From: Desulfocapsa sp.
GTDB lineage: Bacteria > Desulfobacterota > Desulfobulbia > Desulfobulbales > Desulfocapsaceae
Assembly (NCBI GenBank): GCA_029942265.1
Contig: JAOZTO010000074.1
Location: forward strand, 1 to 8,832
DNA: 8,832 bases
Reading direction: 5' to 3'
Numbering within the stretch: position 1 is the first letter of the stretch; each line of letters starts with the position of its first letter. The notes under the pieces are model-generated. The model saw only the letters and a program-made list of their open reading frames with translations. It made no database searches and was not told the DNA's origin. Position numbers and translations under genes: made by a program. This document shows positions 1-6,248 of the stretch, in pieces.

Positions 1-4
1 GGCT

Positions 5-118
5 TGTTCACATATGAACAAATATAGCTCACAAGCCGGATCAAACGAACCTAGGGCACTATCCAAACATTTACAACTCAGTGGTCTGGGCTGTTTTGAA
101 CCCAACCCGAATATTTAC
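5..118 (-). repeat. Dispersed repeat A, copy 1 (inverted relative to copy 2)
   Basis: Read on the minus strand, this stretch aligns without gaps to 3921-4034 on the plus strand. I count 98 of 114 identical positions. The best conserved blocks are GTAAATATTCG, GTTGGGTTCAAAA, TTGGATAGTGCCC, GGTTCGTTTGA-like and TTTGTTCATATGTGAACA. It contains a perfect hairpin (TTGTTCA at 4-10, TGAACAA at 15-21) inside a second one (GGCTTGT at 1-7, ACAAGCC at 31-37). It follows pyrH by 35 nt and is probably cut by the window edge. No protein is encoded. It behaves like a MITE, a REP-like element or a solo insertion-sequence end; which one cannot be told from here. Confidence 0.85.
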
Positions 119-153
119 CTTTTTTATATATGATGGTATTGTATTACAATAAG

Positions 154-870
154 TTAGGAATGTTTAATAAGGCTACCAATAGTTTCACCACATACCGCAC
201 GACGAATATTTCCATTTTCTGTCATATTGAGAACAAGGATGGGTTTGGAGTCTTCCTTTGCTAGCGCAATTCCAGCAGCATCCATTACACGCAAATTTTT
301 TGTAAGCACATCGTCATAACTTAATATATCAAATTTTATAGCATCATCATGCAAGACAGGGTCTTTATCGTAGACACCATCAACTTTCGTAGCTTTGATA
401 ATAACATCTGCATCTATTTCAAGCGCACGAAGAACTCCTGCAGAATCTGTTGTAAAATAGGGGTTTCCAGTTCCTGCTGCGAAAATCACAACACGACCTT
501 TTTCAAGATGACGTGTTGCACGACGTCGTATATACGGTTCACAGACAAGCCGCATGGCAATTGCCGACATAACTCGAGTCACAACACCGTTTCGTTCCAG
601 TGCATCCTGTAGAGCTAGGGAATTAATGACTGTAGCAAGCATTCCCATATTATCAGCAGCAGTTCGATCCATTCCCTGACTAGCACCTTTCACACCACGA
701 AAGATGTTCCCAGCACCTATAACTATGCCAATCTCTACGCCAAGATCGACGATTTCCTTTATTTCTTTCGAAATAGCGTCTAGAACATCGGTATTGATAC
801 CAAAAGCGTCATTGCCCATAAGGGCTTCACCGCTCAATTTTAATAGTATTCGGTTATACTTCAGTTCCAT
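154..870 (-). CDS. pyrH: UMP kinase (uridylate kinase)
   Basis: Cytosolic UMP kinase: phosphorylates UMP to UDP with ATP, the committed step toward UTP and CTP. The 238-aa product is full length for the bacterial amino-acid-kinase-fold family. Visible motifs are KLSGEA (11-16, phosphate-binding start), GAGNIFRG (52-59), [21 protein letters not shown] (68-88), [10 protein letters not shown] (133-142) and [10 protein letters not shown] (162-171). The family is normally hexameric and activated by GTP; that is family knowledge. A TTG at 882 in the same frame would add four residues, but the ATG at 870 is preferred because GAGGGA lies at 880-875, directly upstream, overlapping the longer alternative. 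It follows tsf by 67 nt, the usual rpsB-tsf-pyrH order. frr, often next, is not seen in the 153 nt left before the window edge. Confidence 0.97.
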   Translation of the reverse strand: MELKYNRILLKLSGEALMGNDAFGINTDVLDAISKEIKEIVDLGVEIGIVIGAGNIFRGVKGASQGMDRTAADNMGMLATVINSLALQDALERNGVVTRVMSAIAMRLVCEPYIRRRATRHLEKGRVVIFAAGTGNPYFTTDSAGVLRALEIDADVIIKATKVDGVYDKDPVLHDDAIKFDILSYDDVLTKNLRVMDAAGIALAKEDSKPILVLNMTENGNIRRAVCGETIGSLIKHS

Positions 871-937
871 AGAATCCCTCAATCAAAAATTATTGTGCTC
901 CCATCATCAACCCAGTCGACAATGGGAATTCAAAAAA

Positions 938-1531
938 TCAAACTCCAACCTGAAAACGAGCCATATTCTTAACGGTAATGGATTCACCCATCTTACCTAT
1001 GAGATCTGTAATTAGTTCCTGAATAGTAAAGTCTGGATTTTTTACAAATGGTTGATCAAGAAGACAAATTTCTTTGAGAAATTTTTCCATTTTACCATCG
1101 ACCATCTTTTCAACGATATTCTCTGGCTTTCCAGAATCGAGTGCCTGTTGTACATATATATCTTTTTCACGAGCAATAACATCAGCAGGTACTTCTTCTC
1201 GAGTAATTGCCACAGGATTCACTGCGGCAATGTGGAGCGCAAGGTCTCGGGCAAACTCTTTAAAATCATCGGTTTTTGCAACAAAATCACTTTCACAGGA
1301 AAGTTCAACCATGGCTGCAATCTTACCACCAGCATGAATATATGTTTCGATAGTACCTTCACTGGTTGCACGACCAGCTCTTTTTGCGGCAACGGCTAGC
1401 CCTTTCTGCCGAAGTAGATCTACTGCCTTTTCCATATCACCTTCGGTTTCGTTCAAAGCTTTTTTACAATCCATCATTCCTGCAGCAGTTTTATCACGAA
1501 GATCTTTAACCATTTGACTTGTAATTTTCAT
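938..1531 (-). CDS. tsf: Elongation factor Ts
   Basis: Nucleotide exchange factor that releases GDP from EF-Tu during translation. The 197-aa protein is the short form of EF-Ts, lacking the long second core repeat of the enterobacterial protein. The N-terminal UBA-like domain is clear (LRDKTAAGMMDCKKALNETEGD, 11-32; LRQKGL, 40-45), followed by the core with the EF-Tu-contacting SDFV motif (81-84, TDFV in E. coli) and the DQPFVKNP segment (159-166). An upstream in-frame start at 1573 would add 14 residues that do not resemble the family. The ATG at 1531 gives the canonical MKITSQMVKDLRDKT beginning and has AAGGGA seven nucleotides upstream (1539-1544). It lies between rpsB and pyrH but is separated from rpsB by an unusually long, repeat-filled gap. 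Confidence 0.97.
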   Translation of the reverse strand: MKITSQMVKDLRDKTAAGMMDCKKALNETEGDMEKAVDLLRQKGLAVAAKRAGRATSEGTIETYIHAGGKIAAMVELSCESDFVAKTDDFKEFARDLALHIAAVNPVAITREEVPADVIAREKDIYVQQALDSGKPENIVEKMVDGKMEKFLKEICLLDQPFVKNPDFTIQELITDLIGKMGESITVKNMARFQVGV

Positions 1532-1595
1532 AACATATTCCCTTATTTGAGCATGGTGTAACGAGCACACCAAAGCGTTTAGTCATTTATTGTAC

Positions 1596-1624
1596 CTTAT
1601 CCATTTAATTGTAATTTACGTCAA
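1596..1624 (-). promoter_or_regulatory. Candidate sigma70 promoter for tsf-pyrH
   Basis: On the minus strand TTGACG (1624-1619, five of six to consensus) is followed by a 17-nt spacer and GATAAG (1601-1596, four of six). Transcription would begin near 1589, giving a leader of about 58 nt before tsf. It would let tsf-pyrH be expressed on its own despite the palindrome and hairpin that separate it from rpsB. Predicted by eye only. Confidence 0.45.
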
Positions 1625-1648
1625 TCTCTTGTAAAAAAGTTGGCAAGG

Positions 1649-1835
1649 TATAACTATTAGCTTAGGAACGGGAATTAAATAACCTGAACATATTTCTTTG
1701 AAATTTTTTCGTCAGCTATACTTAAAAAAGCATTCCATACTACCTGTATGTAACGTTTTTTTAAGTATAGCTGACGGAACAAAGAGGCAGGAAAGATGTT
1801 CGGGTTATTTGATGTACGTTCCTTAGTAGCTATAT
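1649..1835. repeat. Long imperfect palindrome B (MITE-like) between rpsB and tsf
   Basis: The inner arms are a perfect 20-nt inverted repeat: CGTCAGCTATACTTAAAAAA at 1710-1729 and its complement at 1757-1776. They surround a 27-nt centre that has its own CATAC (1736-1740) / GTATG (1746-1750) stem. The outer arms (1661-1691 and 1796-1826) match at 25 of 31 positions, and the match continues weakly to about 1649 and 1835. The whole would fold into one cruciform or hairpin of roughly 187 nt. It encodes no credible protein; the 61-codon reading frame across it is a by-product. Form and place suggest a non-autonomous mobile repeat, but no transposase or target-site duplication was identified. Confidence 0.85.
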
Positions 1836-1846
1836 GAGCTGATAAG

Positions 1847-1873
1847 ACAAAGGGGCCCAAATAGCCCCTTTGT
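1847..1873 (-). terminator. GC-rich hairpin after rpsB, possible attenuator
   Basis: A perfect 10-bp stem (ACAAAGGGGC at 1847-1856, GCCCCTTTGT at 1864-1873) with a 7-nt loop. On the minus strand an A/T-rich tract precedes it and the sequence after the GC core reads CCCCTTTGTCTTAT, a moderate U-rich tail partly inside the stem. It lies 57 nt after the rpsB stop. A partial terminator between rpsB and tsf would match the known uneven expression of these genes in other bacteria. The weak tail makes strength uncertain. Confidence 0.5.
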
Positions 1874-1891
1874 TAAAAAAATCTATATTAC

Positions 1892-1923
1892 AAATTGACA
1901 CACTCGTAAAAAGTCTGTCAAAA
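1892..1923 (-). repeat. Short repeat D (TGACA...ACGAG...TGTCA motif)
   Basis: TGACA (1896-1900) and TGTCA (1916-1920) form a short inverted repeat around CACTCGTAAAAAGTC. Read on the minus strand, the stretch resembles 8686-8714 on the plus strand: both have TTTGAC, then an exact CTTTTTACGAG core, then TGTCA and ATTTG, with a three-nucleotide gap and one or two substitutions. It is therefore a repeated motif, and its other copy flanks palindrome C. It starts eight nucleotides after the rpsB stop. Function unknown. Confidence 0.6.
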
Positions 1924-1930
1924 ATAAAAA

Positions 1931-2752
1931 CTATGCTTTTTCTTTACCTTCAGTTGTTGTAGTTGACACTGCGACATCCTCTACAGGAGATTCTTCAACA
2001 GTAGACTGCTCAGTTGCAGCGTCACCCATTGCAGCTATCATAGCTTCATCAGATGCATCTTCTCCATCACGAGAAGCCTGACCTGTTAGAACACCTTCAG
2101 CCATTTGACTACAAATAAGGCGAATAGAACGAATTGCATCATCATTACCAGGAATAATATAATCAATATTATCTGGATCACAATTTGTATCGGTAAGTGC
2201 AATCACAGGGATTTTTAATTTTCGGGCTTCATTGATAGCGATTGCCTCATTACCTGGATCAATAACAAGAATAGCAGTTGGAATATTACGCATATTTTTT
2301 ATTCCACCAACATTTCTTTCTAATTTAACCCTCTCTTTCCCCATGAGCAGTATTTCTTTTTTGGGAAAGCGATTGATTGAACCATCTTCCTGCATTGATT
2401 CAATGGATTTGAGACGTTCGATGGAATTTTTAATTGTTTGAAAATTAGTCAGCATGCCACCTAACCATCGGTGATCAACATAAGGCATTCCACAACGAAC
2501 AGCCTCTTCTTTGATAATATTTCTGGCTTGGCGTTTTGTTCCAACGAAAAGAATATTTCCTCCAGCTGCAATTTCATTGGTGACAAATTCAAAGGCAGTA
2601 TCAAAGAGTTTTTTACTTTTATCAAGGTTAATAATGTAAATACCGTTACGTGGTCCATAAATGAATGGCTTCATCTTAGGATTCCAGCGACGGGTTTGAT
2701 GGCCAAAATGAAGGCCAGCCTGCAACATTTCTTTAACAGTTACTTTGGTCAT
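1931..2752 (-). CDS. rpsB: 30S ribosomal protein S2
   Basis: Small-subunit protein S2, which binds late on the 30S near the head-body junction and helps recruit S1. The 273-aa product opens with [30 protein letters not shown] (4-33), the standard S2 start, and has FVGTKRQAR (69-77), the [14 protein letters not shown] block (94-107) and the nucleotide-domain-like [12 protein letters not shown] segment (157-168). The last 45 residues or so are an acidic, alanine/threonine-rich low-complexity tail, longer than the minimal S2 and common in deltaproteobacteria. The ATG at 2752 has AGGAG upstream at a normal distance. First gene of the rpsB-tsf-pyrH operon; its own promoter probably lies in the 300-nt gap upstream. 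Confidence 0.98.
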   Translation of the reverse strand: MTKVTVKEMLQAGLHFGHQTRRWNPKMKPFIYGPRNGIYIINLDKSKKLFDTAFEFVTNEIAAGGNILFVGTKRQARNIIKEEAVRCGMPYVDHRWLGGMLTNFQTIKNSIERLKSIESMQEDGSINRFPKKEILLMGKERVKLERNVGGIKNMRNIPTAILVIDPGNEAIAINEARKLKIPVIALTDTNCDPDNIDYIIPGNDDAIRSIRLICSQMAEGVLTGQASRDGEDASDEAMIAAMGDAATEQSTVEESPVEDVAVSTTTTEGKEKA

Positions 2753-2790
2753 ATGTTTCTCCTATCCGGTTAATCGTCCATTCCTCCTTC

Positions 2791-2819
2791 ATTATAGTAC
2801 AATGACTATAACACCGAAT
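2791..2819 (-). promoter_or_regulatory. Candidate rpsB promoter (-10 only convincing)
   Basis: A perfect TATAAT is present on the minus strand at 2796-2791, 38 nt upstream of the rpsB start. With a 16-17-nt spacer the upstream hexamer would be TTCGGT or ATTCGG, a poor -35. The position suits an operon promoter giving a leader of around 30 nt, but the call rests mainly on the -10. Confidence 0.35.
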
Positions 2820-2971
2820 TACGGGGGAATGTGTGAATTTTATCTCTTTCACCCAATGTAAAAAAGATGACTACAGGGTTATCCTTGAACATCGTTTAAT
2901 ACCATACTGTCAGGATACAAGCAAGTTATAGTGGTAATTAGCAAATAAACATCAATACAGACCGACCAACT

Positions 2972-3023
2972 GTCCAACTTTTCTGATCTTTCTGTTATGT
3001 ACGTAACAAACAAGAAAGTTGAC
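2972..3023. repeat. Imperfect palindrome downstream of ykgJ-like gene
   Basis: An outer stem pairs GTCCAACTTTTCT (2972-2984) with AGAAAGTTGAC (3013-3023), allowing two bulged bases. An inner stem, TGTTATGTACGTAACA (2993-3008), is self-complementary except for a central T/G pair. There is no T-run after it on the minus strand (it continues GGTCGGTCTG), so it is not a typical rho-independent terminator. It could be a repeat remnant or a transcript-end structure. Confidence 0.45.
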
Positions 3024-3051
3024 TGAAATTTTTAAGAAGTGTGCAAAAATA

Positions 3052-3816
3052 TTACTTTGAAAGGAGCGATGAAGGTGCACCAAGAAAATTTTTAACCCAT
3101 TCAAACGCAAATTTTAGTAATTCGCTGTCAGATGAATTGATACGCTTCTTTTGATCACGTGAAACCGTTAAACGTTCAAGGATATTATGTTTGTTCACCA
3201 TCAAACGAAAATTATCAATATCATAGCATGCTGTGAAAGCAATTTGTTGTTTGGGGCCGCTGCTTCCCTCACCTTTCCAGGGATTAGTTGAAAATAGGGT
3301 ATCAAGTTCAGCCCAATGATCATTCATATTGTTATAGGAATCAAGCCGTTGGTCACGAATCCATTGTTGCACAGTAAGGGATTTGTTCTCTTTGTGACCA
3401 TGGCAATATTCATGATCAGTTAGGAAGTAAAAATCGTTGTTGTGTTTTCCTGGTGATCTGTCAACTCCCCTCTCAAGCGGATAAGTGCGACATGCCGATG
3501 GCCTTTCAGTGTAAACAGCACACCCGTTGTTCTCAAGAAAAGGACATGATTTTATTTCATCATCAGTTAATCGCAACATAACCGATGGAAAATAGGGATG
3601 TGCAGCACCTTGAAGAACACGAGTAAAATTTTCCAAAAATTTCTGAGATGAAATATTGAGAAAAGTTTTGAGACGGATAATATCATATGGATATAGAAAC
3701 ATATCAACATTTCGACAACAAACCATAAAACAATCAACCCCTTCATAACACTTAAAATTGAAGGATTTTTTTCCCAGCGGTTGCATTCCAGCAGGAAAAT
3801 CTTTTTTTAAAACCAT
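3052..3816 (-). CDS. YkgJ-type cysteine-cluster (CxxCxxCC family) protein
   Basis: Probable cytosolic metal-binding protein of the YkgJ/UPF0153 cysteine-cluster family, whose exact function is not known. From the ATG at 3816 it has 254 residues. The N-terminal cluster is C23-x5-C29-x3-CC (33-34), then a helical stretch (LYPYDIIRLKTFL), then the second part of the signature, CPFLENNGCAVYTERPSACRTYP (91-113), with cysteines 91, 99 and 109. A further Cys is in HEYCHGH (138). These eight cysteines could hold a zinc or iron-sulfur centre (inference). About 110 C-terminal residues show no motif I recognise. A GTG at 3834 adds six residues but has no ribosome-binding site; the ATG has only a weak GAG. 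It is unrelated to the translation genes on both sides and lies just behind a strong terminator. Confidence 0.8.
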   Translation of the reverse strand: MVLKKDFPAGMQPLGKKSFNFKCYEGVDCFMVCCRNVDMFLYPYDIIRLKTFLNISSQKFLENFTRVLQGAAHPYFPSVMLRLTDDEIKSCPFLENNGCAVYTERPSACRTYPLERGVDRSPGKHNNDFYFLTDHEYCHGHKENKSLTVQQWIRDQRLDSYNNMNDHWAELDTLFSTNPWKGEGSSGPKQQIAFTACYDIDNFRLMVNKHNILERLTVSRDQKKRINSSDSELLKFAFEWVKNFLGAPSSLLSK

Positions 3817-3850
3817 ATCGTTCTCATAGAGCACCGAAAATTCGACAGAA

Positions 3851-3890
3851 AAAACAAAAAAAGCTGATATGAAAATAATTCATATCAGCT
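3851..3890 (-). terminator. Rho-independent terminator of the alpha operon
   Basis: A perfect 12-bp inverted repeat, AGCTGATATGAA (3862-3873) and TTCATATCAGCT (3879-3890), with a 5-nt loop. On the minus strand it runs directly into TTTTTTTGTTTT (3861-3850). This is a textbook terminator for transcripts coming from rplQ. It lies 185 nt beyond the rplQ stop, with repeat A copy 2 in between, and only about 35 nt before the start of the ykgJ-like gene. Confidence 0.9.
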
Positions 3891-3914
3891 TAAAATCAAA
3901 GAACATATTATCTA

Positions 3915-3943
3915 ATTATCGTAAATATTCGAGTTGGGTTCAA
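3915..3943 (-). promoter_or_regulatory. Candidate promoter at the edge of repeat A copy 2
   Basis: On the minus strand TTGAAC (3943-3938, four of six to consensus) is followed by exactly 17 nt and GATAAT (3920-3915, five of six). The -35 and spacer lie inside repeat A copy 2, and the -10 is just outside it. It would transcribe toward the ykgJ-like gene but must first pass the terminator at 3862-3890. In copy A1 the same TTGAAC has no -10 at this spacing. Confidence 0.4.
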
Positions 3944-4034
3944 AATAGGCCAACCAACTGAATTGTAATTTTTTGGATAGTGCCCCAAGTTCGTTTGAAC
4001 CGGCATGTGTACTTTATTTGTTCATATGTGAACA
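3921..4034 (+). repeat. Dispersed repeat A, copy 2
   Basis: This is the partner of 5-118, in inverted orientation, with 98 of 114 positions identical and no gaps. It contains TGTTCA-TATG-TGAACA (4019-4034). Just past the homologous block, TCAAACGAA (4042-4050) is the perfect complement of TTCGTTTGA inside the repeat (3990-3998), so the structural unit probably extends to about 4050. It is inserted between the rplQ stop and the operon terminator. No coding capacity. Confidence 0.87.
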
Positions 4035-4075
4035 CTGCGCATCAAACGAAGATGGAGGGGCTAGCCAAATATTTA

Positions 4076-4465
4076 CTAATTATCAGTATCTTCAGCTACA
4101 GTATTTTCTGAATATGTAACAAGTTCAAGAATTGCCATTGGTGCAGCGTCACCGCGGCGTTGACCAGTTTGAATTATACGTGTATAACCACCATTCCGAT
4201 CAGCAAATTGTCCGGAAATTTCATCAAAAAGTTTCGCAACAATATCACGTGACCGAATAAAACTTAAAGCCTGGCGTTTGGCGTGAAGATCACCACGCTT
4301 TGCAAGTGTAATCATCTTGTCAACAACTTTTCTAACCTCTTTGGCTTTAGGTGTAGTGGTGACGATACGCTCATGTTCGAAAACTGAAGTGACCATATTT
4401 CTAAACATTGCTTCTTTGTGTGAAGTAGTGCGACCAAGCCTTCTACCTGATTTTCTATGTCTCAT
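4076..4465 (-). CDS. rplQ: 50S ribosomal protein L17
   Basis: Large-subunit protein L17, bound to 23S rRNA near the peptide exit region. The 129-aa product has the family's opening [24 protein letters not shown] (1-24) and the closing block [25 protein letters not shown] (91-115). After the conserved part comes a short acidic tail ([11 protein letters not shown]). It follows rpoA by 49 nt as the last gene of the alpha operon, with AAGGA upstream of the ATG. A perfect 7-bp hairpin (TCAATCC 4481-4487, GGATTGA 4496-4502) stands immediately upstream of the ribosome-binding site and may tune its use. Confidence 0.98.
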   Translation of the reverse strand: MRHRKSGRRLGRTTSHKEAMFRNMVTSVFEHERIVTTTPKAKEVRKVVDKMITLAKRGDLHAKRQALSFIRSRDIVAKLFDEISGQFADRNGGYTRIIQTGQRRGDAAPMAILELVTYSENTVAEDTDN

Positions 4466-4514
4466 AATTCCGTCCTTAACTCAATCCCAATACAAGGATT
4501 GATATATATATACG

Positions 4515-5561
4515 TTACAGTTCAGTATCGTCACTTCCCTCAGCGATTTCGGGAGGAGTCCAATTATCAACTTTCATTCCAAGAGTTAAATCCATTTCAG
4601 TTAGAAGTGCTTTAATTTCATTGAGAGATTTGCGCCCGAAATTTTTAGTTTTAAGCATTTCTTGATCTGATTTTTGAGTAAGCTCGCCAATAAAATTAAT
4701 ATCTGCATTTTTGAGGCAATTGGCTGACCGTACTGACAGTTCGAGATCCTCAACTGGTTTATTCAAGTTTGGATTGAATATCTCAATTTCGCCCTCGCCT
4801 TCTTCAGGTTTCTCTGGTTCAACCTCTTCTTCATCAAAATTAATAAAGGGAGTGAGTTGTTCTTTAAGAATTTTAGCTGCAAAAGCAAGAGCATTTTCAG
4901 GTTTTATACTTCCATCAGTCTCTATTTCTATTGTTAGTTTATCAAAATCTGTCTGTTGGCCAACACGTGCATTTGATACATTATATTGAATCTGACGAAT
5001 TGGCGTAAAGATAGCATCTATTGGGATCTGTCCAATATCAAGCTCTTCTTTAGACTGTTTCTCCGCTGGTTGATAGCCTTTACCCCACTCAACGGTGAGT
5101 TCAGCATGAAAATCAATATCACCAGTTAATGTGCAAATATGTTGATCTTCAGTCATTACTTCAACCGCAGAATTACAAATAATATCAGCGGCTGTGACTT
5201 CACAAGGTCCCTTTTTTTCAATAATAACAGTTTGAGTATCATTGCTATTTAATTGAAGACAAACCTGTTTTAAATTGATAATTATTTCACTAACATCTTC
5301 TTTTACATCTTCCATGGAAGTGAATTCATGTAGTGCACCTTCAATTTTAACACTAGTGATGGCCGTTCCCTGAATAGACGAAAGGAGTATTCGTCTTAAG
5401 GAGTTACCGATTGTAGTGGCAAAGCCTCTTTCTAGGGGTTGGCAAACAAATTTTCCATATGTTTGCGTATGTTTCGCTTTATCAACTTCAATTGGTTCTG
5501 AATTAATAAGTTCGTGCCAATTGCGATAAATAGGGAGCGTTTCTTCAGCAGTCTGGGTCAT
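4515..5561 (-). CDS. rpoA: DNA-directed RNA polymerase subunit alpha
   Basis: Alpha subunit of RNA polymerase: its N-terminal domain dimerises and nucleates enzyme assembly, and its C-terminal domain binds UP elements and activators. The 348-aa chain has the dimerisation core ([23 protein letters not shown], 38-60; [20 protein letters not shown], 61-80), then an acidic linker rich in Glu and Pro (about 242-268), slightly longer than the E. coli one, and a complete C-terminal domain. In VRSANCLK the DNA-contact residues equivalent to E. coli R265, N268, C269 and K271 are R278, N281, C282 and K284; [10 protein letters not shown] supplies K311 (K298 equivalent). The chain ends after [11 protein letters not shown] with a short acidic tail. 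The ATG at 5561 is preceded by AGGAA. It lies between rpsD and rplQ, the usual alpha-operon place. Confidence 0.98.
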   Translation of the reverse strand: MTQTAEETLPIYRNWHELINSEPIEVDKAKHTQTYGKFVCQPLERGFATTIGNSLRRILLSSIQGTAITSVKIEGALHEFTSMEDVKEDVSEIIINLKQVCLQLNSNDTQTVIIEKKGPCEVTAADIICNSAVEVMTEDQHICTLTGDIDFHAELTVEWGKGYQPAEKQSKEELDIGQIPIDAIFTPIRQIQYNVSNARVGQQTDFDKLTIEIETDGSIKPENALAFAAKILKEQLTPFINFDEEEVEPEKPEEGEGEIEIFNPNLNKPVEDLELSVRSANCLKNADINFIGELTQKSDQEMLKTKNFGRKSLNEIKALLTEMDLTLGMKVDNWTPPEIAEGSDDTEL

Positions 5562-5618
5562 GAGTTTCCTACCTTAAGGTTTGCAATACGATTACCATTT
5601 GGGGCAAATTCAATTTGA

Positions 5619-6248
5619 TTATTTAGAATATAATTCAACAATCAGTTGTTCCTGAATAGGCATGGTAATTTCATCGCGATTAGGCAGAGCCTTAACCGTT
5701 GCTTTGAATGCATTTTTATCAAGTTCGAGCCAAGTTGGGATTCCTCTTCTAGCGACAGCTTCCATACTTTCAACAAGATAACTATTGGTTCTGCTTTTTT
5801 CTTTAATACTGATAACATCACCAACAGAAATCTGAAATGAGGGGATATTAACTTTTCTGTCATTGATTAGTATATGATTATGACGAACCATTTGCCTTGC
5901 TTGTTTTCTGGAAGAAGCAAAACCAAGACGGAATATTGTATTATCAAGACGACGTTCAAGCATTACAAGTAAATTCTCGCCAGTGATACCTTTTTGTTGG
6001 TCAGCCTTATGAAAATAGTTCCTGAATTGCCCTTCAAGCATTCCATAAATATTCTTGACTTTTTGTTTTTCTCTAAGCTGAACACAATAATCAGAAACCT
6101 TTCTAAATCGGGCTTGGCCGTGTTGGCCTGGAGGAACTGCTCTTCTTTCAAATGAACATTTATCAGAATAACACCGGTCACCCTTGATGTATAACTTCAG
6201 GTTTTCTCGTCTGCAACGACGACAGGAAGCTCCTGTATATCTAGCCAC
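5619..6248 (-). CDS. rpsD: 30S ribosomal protein S4
   Basis: Primary 16S rRNA-binding protein of the small-subunit body, 209 aa. The N-terminus carries the zinc-finger (C+) cysteines C9-x2-C12-x13-C26-x4-C31, the arrangement also found in Thermus S4 and lost in many other bacteria. The S4 RNA-binding domain follows ([33 protein letters not shown], about 97-129), and the chain ends near [16 protein letters not shown]. The start codon is GTG at 6248, with GGAG six nucleotides upstream. In other bacteria S4 represses its own alpha operon by binding the mRNA; here an unusually long 164-nt spacer separates it from rpsK, but I could not identify a known S4 leader fold in it. Confidence 0.98.
   Translation of the reverse strand: MARYTGASCRRCRRENLKLYIKGDRCYSDKCSFERRAVPPGQHGQARFRKVSDYCVQLREKQKVKNIYGMLEGQFRNYFHKADQQKGITGENLLVMLERRLDNTIFRLGFASSRKQARQMVRHNHILINDRKVNIPSFQISVGDVISIKEKSRTNSYLVESMEAVARRGIPTWLELDKNAFKATVKALPNRDEITMPIQEQLIVELYSK

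Larger units (their letters stand above)
1532..1930. other. rpsB-tsf intergenic region, repeat-filled
   Basis: There is no protein gene in these 399 nt. In the direction of transcription they hold: a TGACA...TGTCA motif (1896-1920) just after the rpsB stop, a GC-rich hairpin (1847-1873), a long imperfect palindrome (about 1649-1835), a candidate promoter for tsf (1596-1624), a small leader hairpin (TGGTGT 1554-1559, ACACCA 1567-1572) and the tsf ribosome-binding site. Each is listed separately where it can be supported. Confidence 0.8.
2753..3051. other. ykgJ-rpsB intergenic region with rpsB leader
   Basis: These 299 nt contain no gene I can support. They hold an imperfect palindrome near the 3' end of the ykgJ-like gene (2972-3023) and, nearer rpsB, a perfect TATAAT (minus strand, 2796-2791). 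A GAAGGAGG run shortly downstream precedes a three-codon ATG-GAC-GAT-TAA reading frame in the leader. The second AGGAG, just before 2752, is the one used for rpsB. The rest is AT-rich without clear structure. Confidence 0.6.

Noticed and set aside
98..107. AACCCAAC / GTTGGGTT in repeat A resembles integron attC core boxes.
   Set aside because: It matches one box only; no properly spaced partner box was found and no integrase or cassette layout is present.
119..153. ATTGTA-T-TACAAT (138-150) as a terminator for pyrH.
   Set aside because: The stem is short and AT-only, and no T-run follows on the minus strand.
899..927. TCCCAT/ATGGGA inverted repeat between tsf and pyrH as a terminator.
   Set aside because: It has six base pairs with a 17-nt loop and no T-run; too weak to support.
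1675..1860. 61-codon minus-strand reading frame.
   Set aside because: It spans palindrome B and the hairpin; its composition follows the repeat and no ribosome-binding site or family feature is seen.
3934..3945. GGGTTCAAAA in repeat A resembles a tRNA T-loop.
   Set aside because: No acceptor, D or anticodon stems can be drawn around it in either copy.
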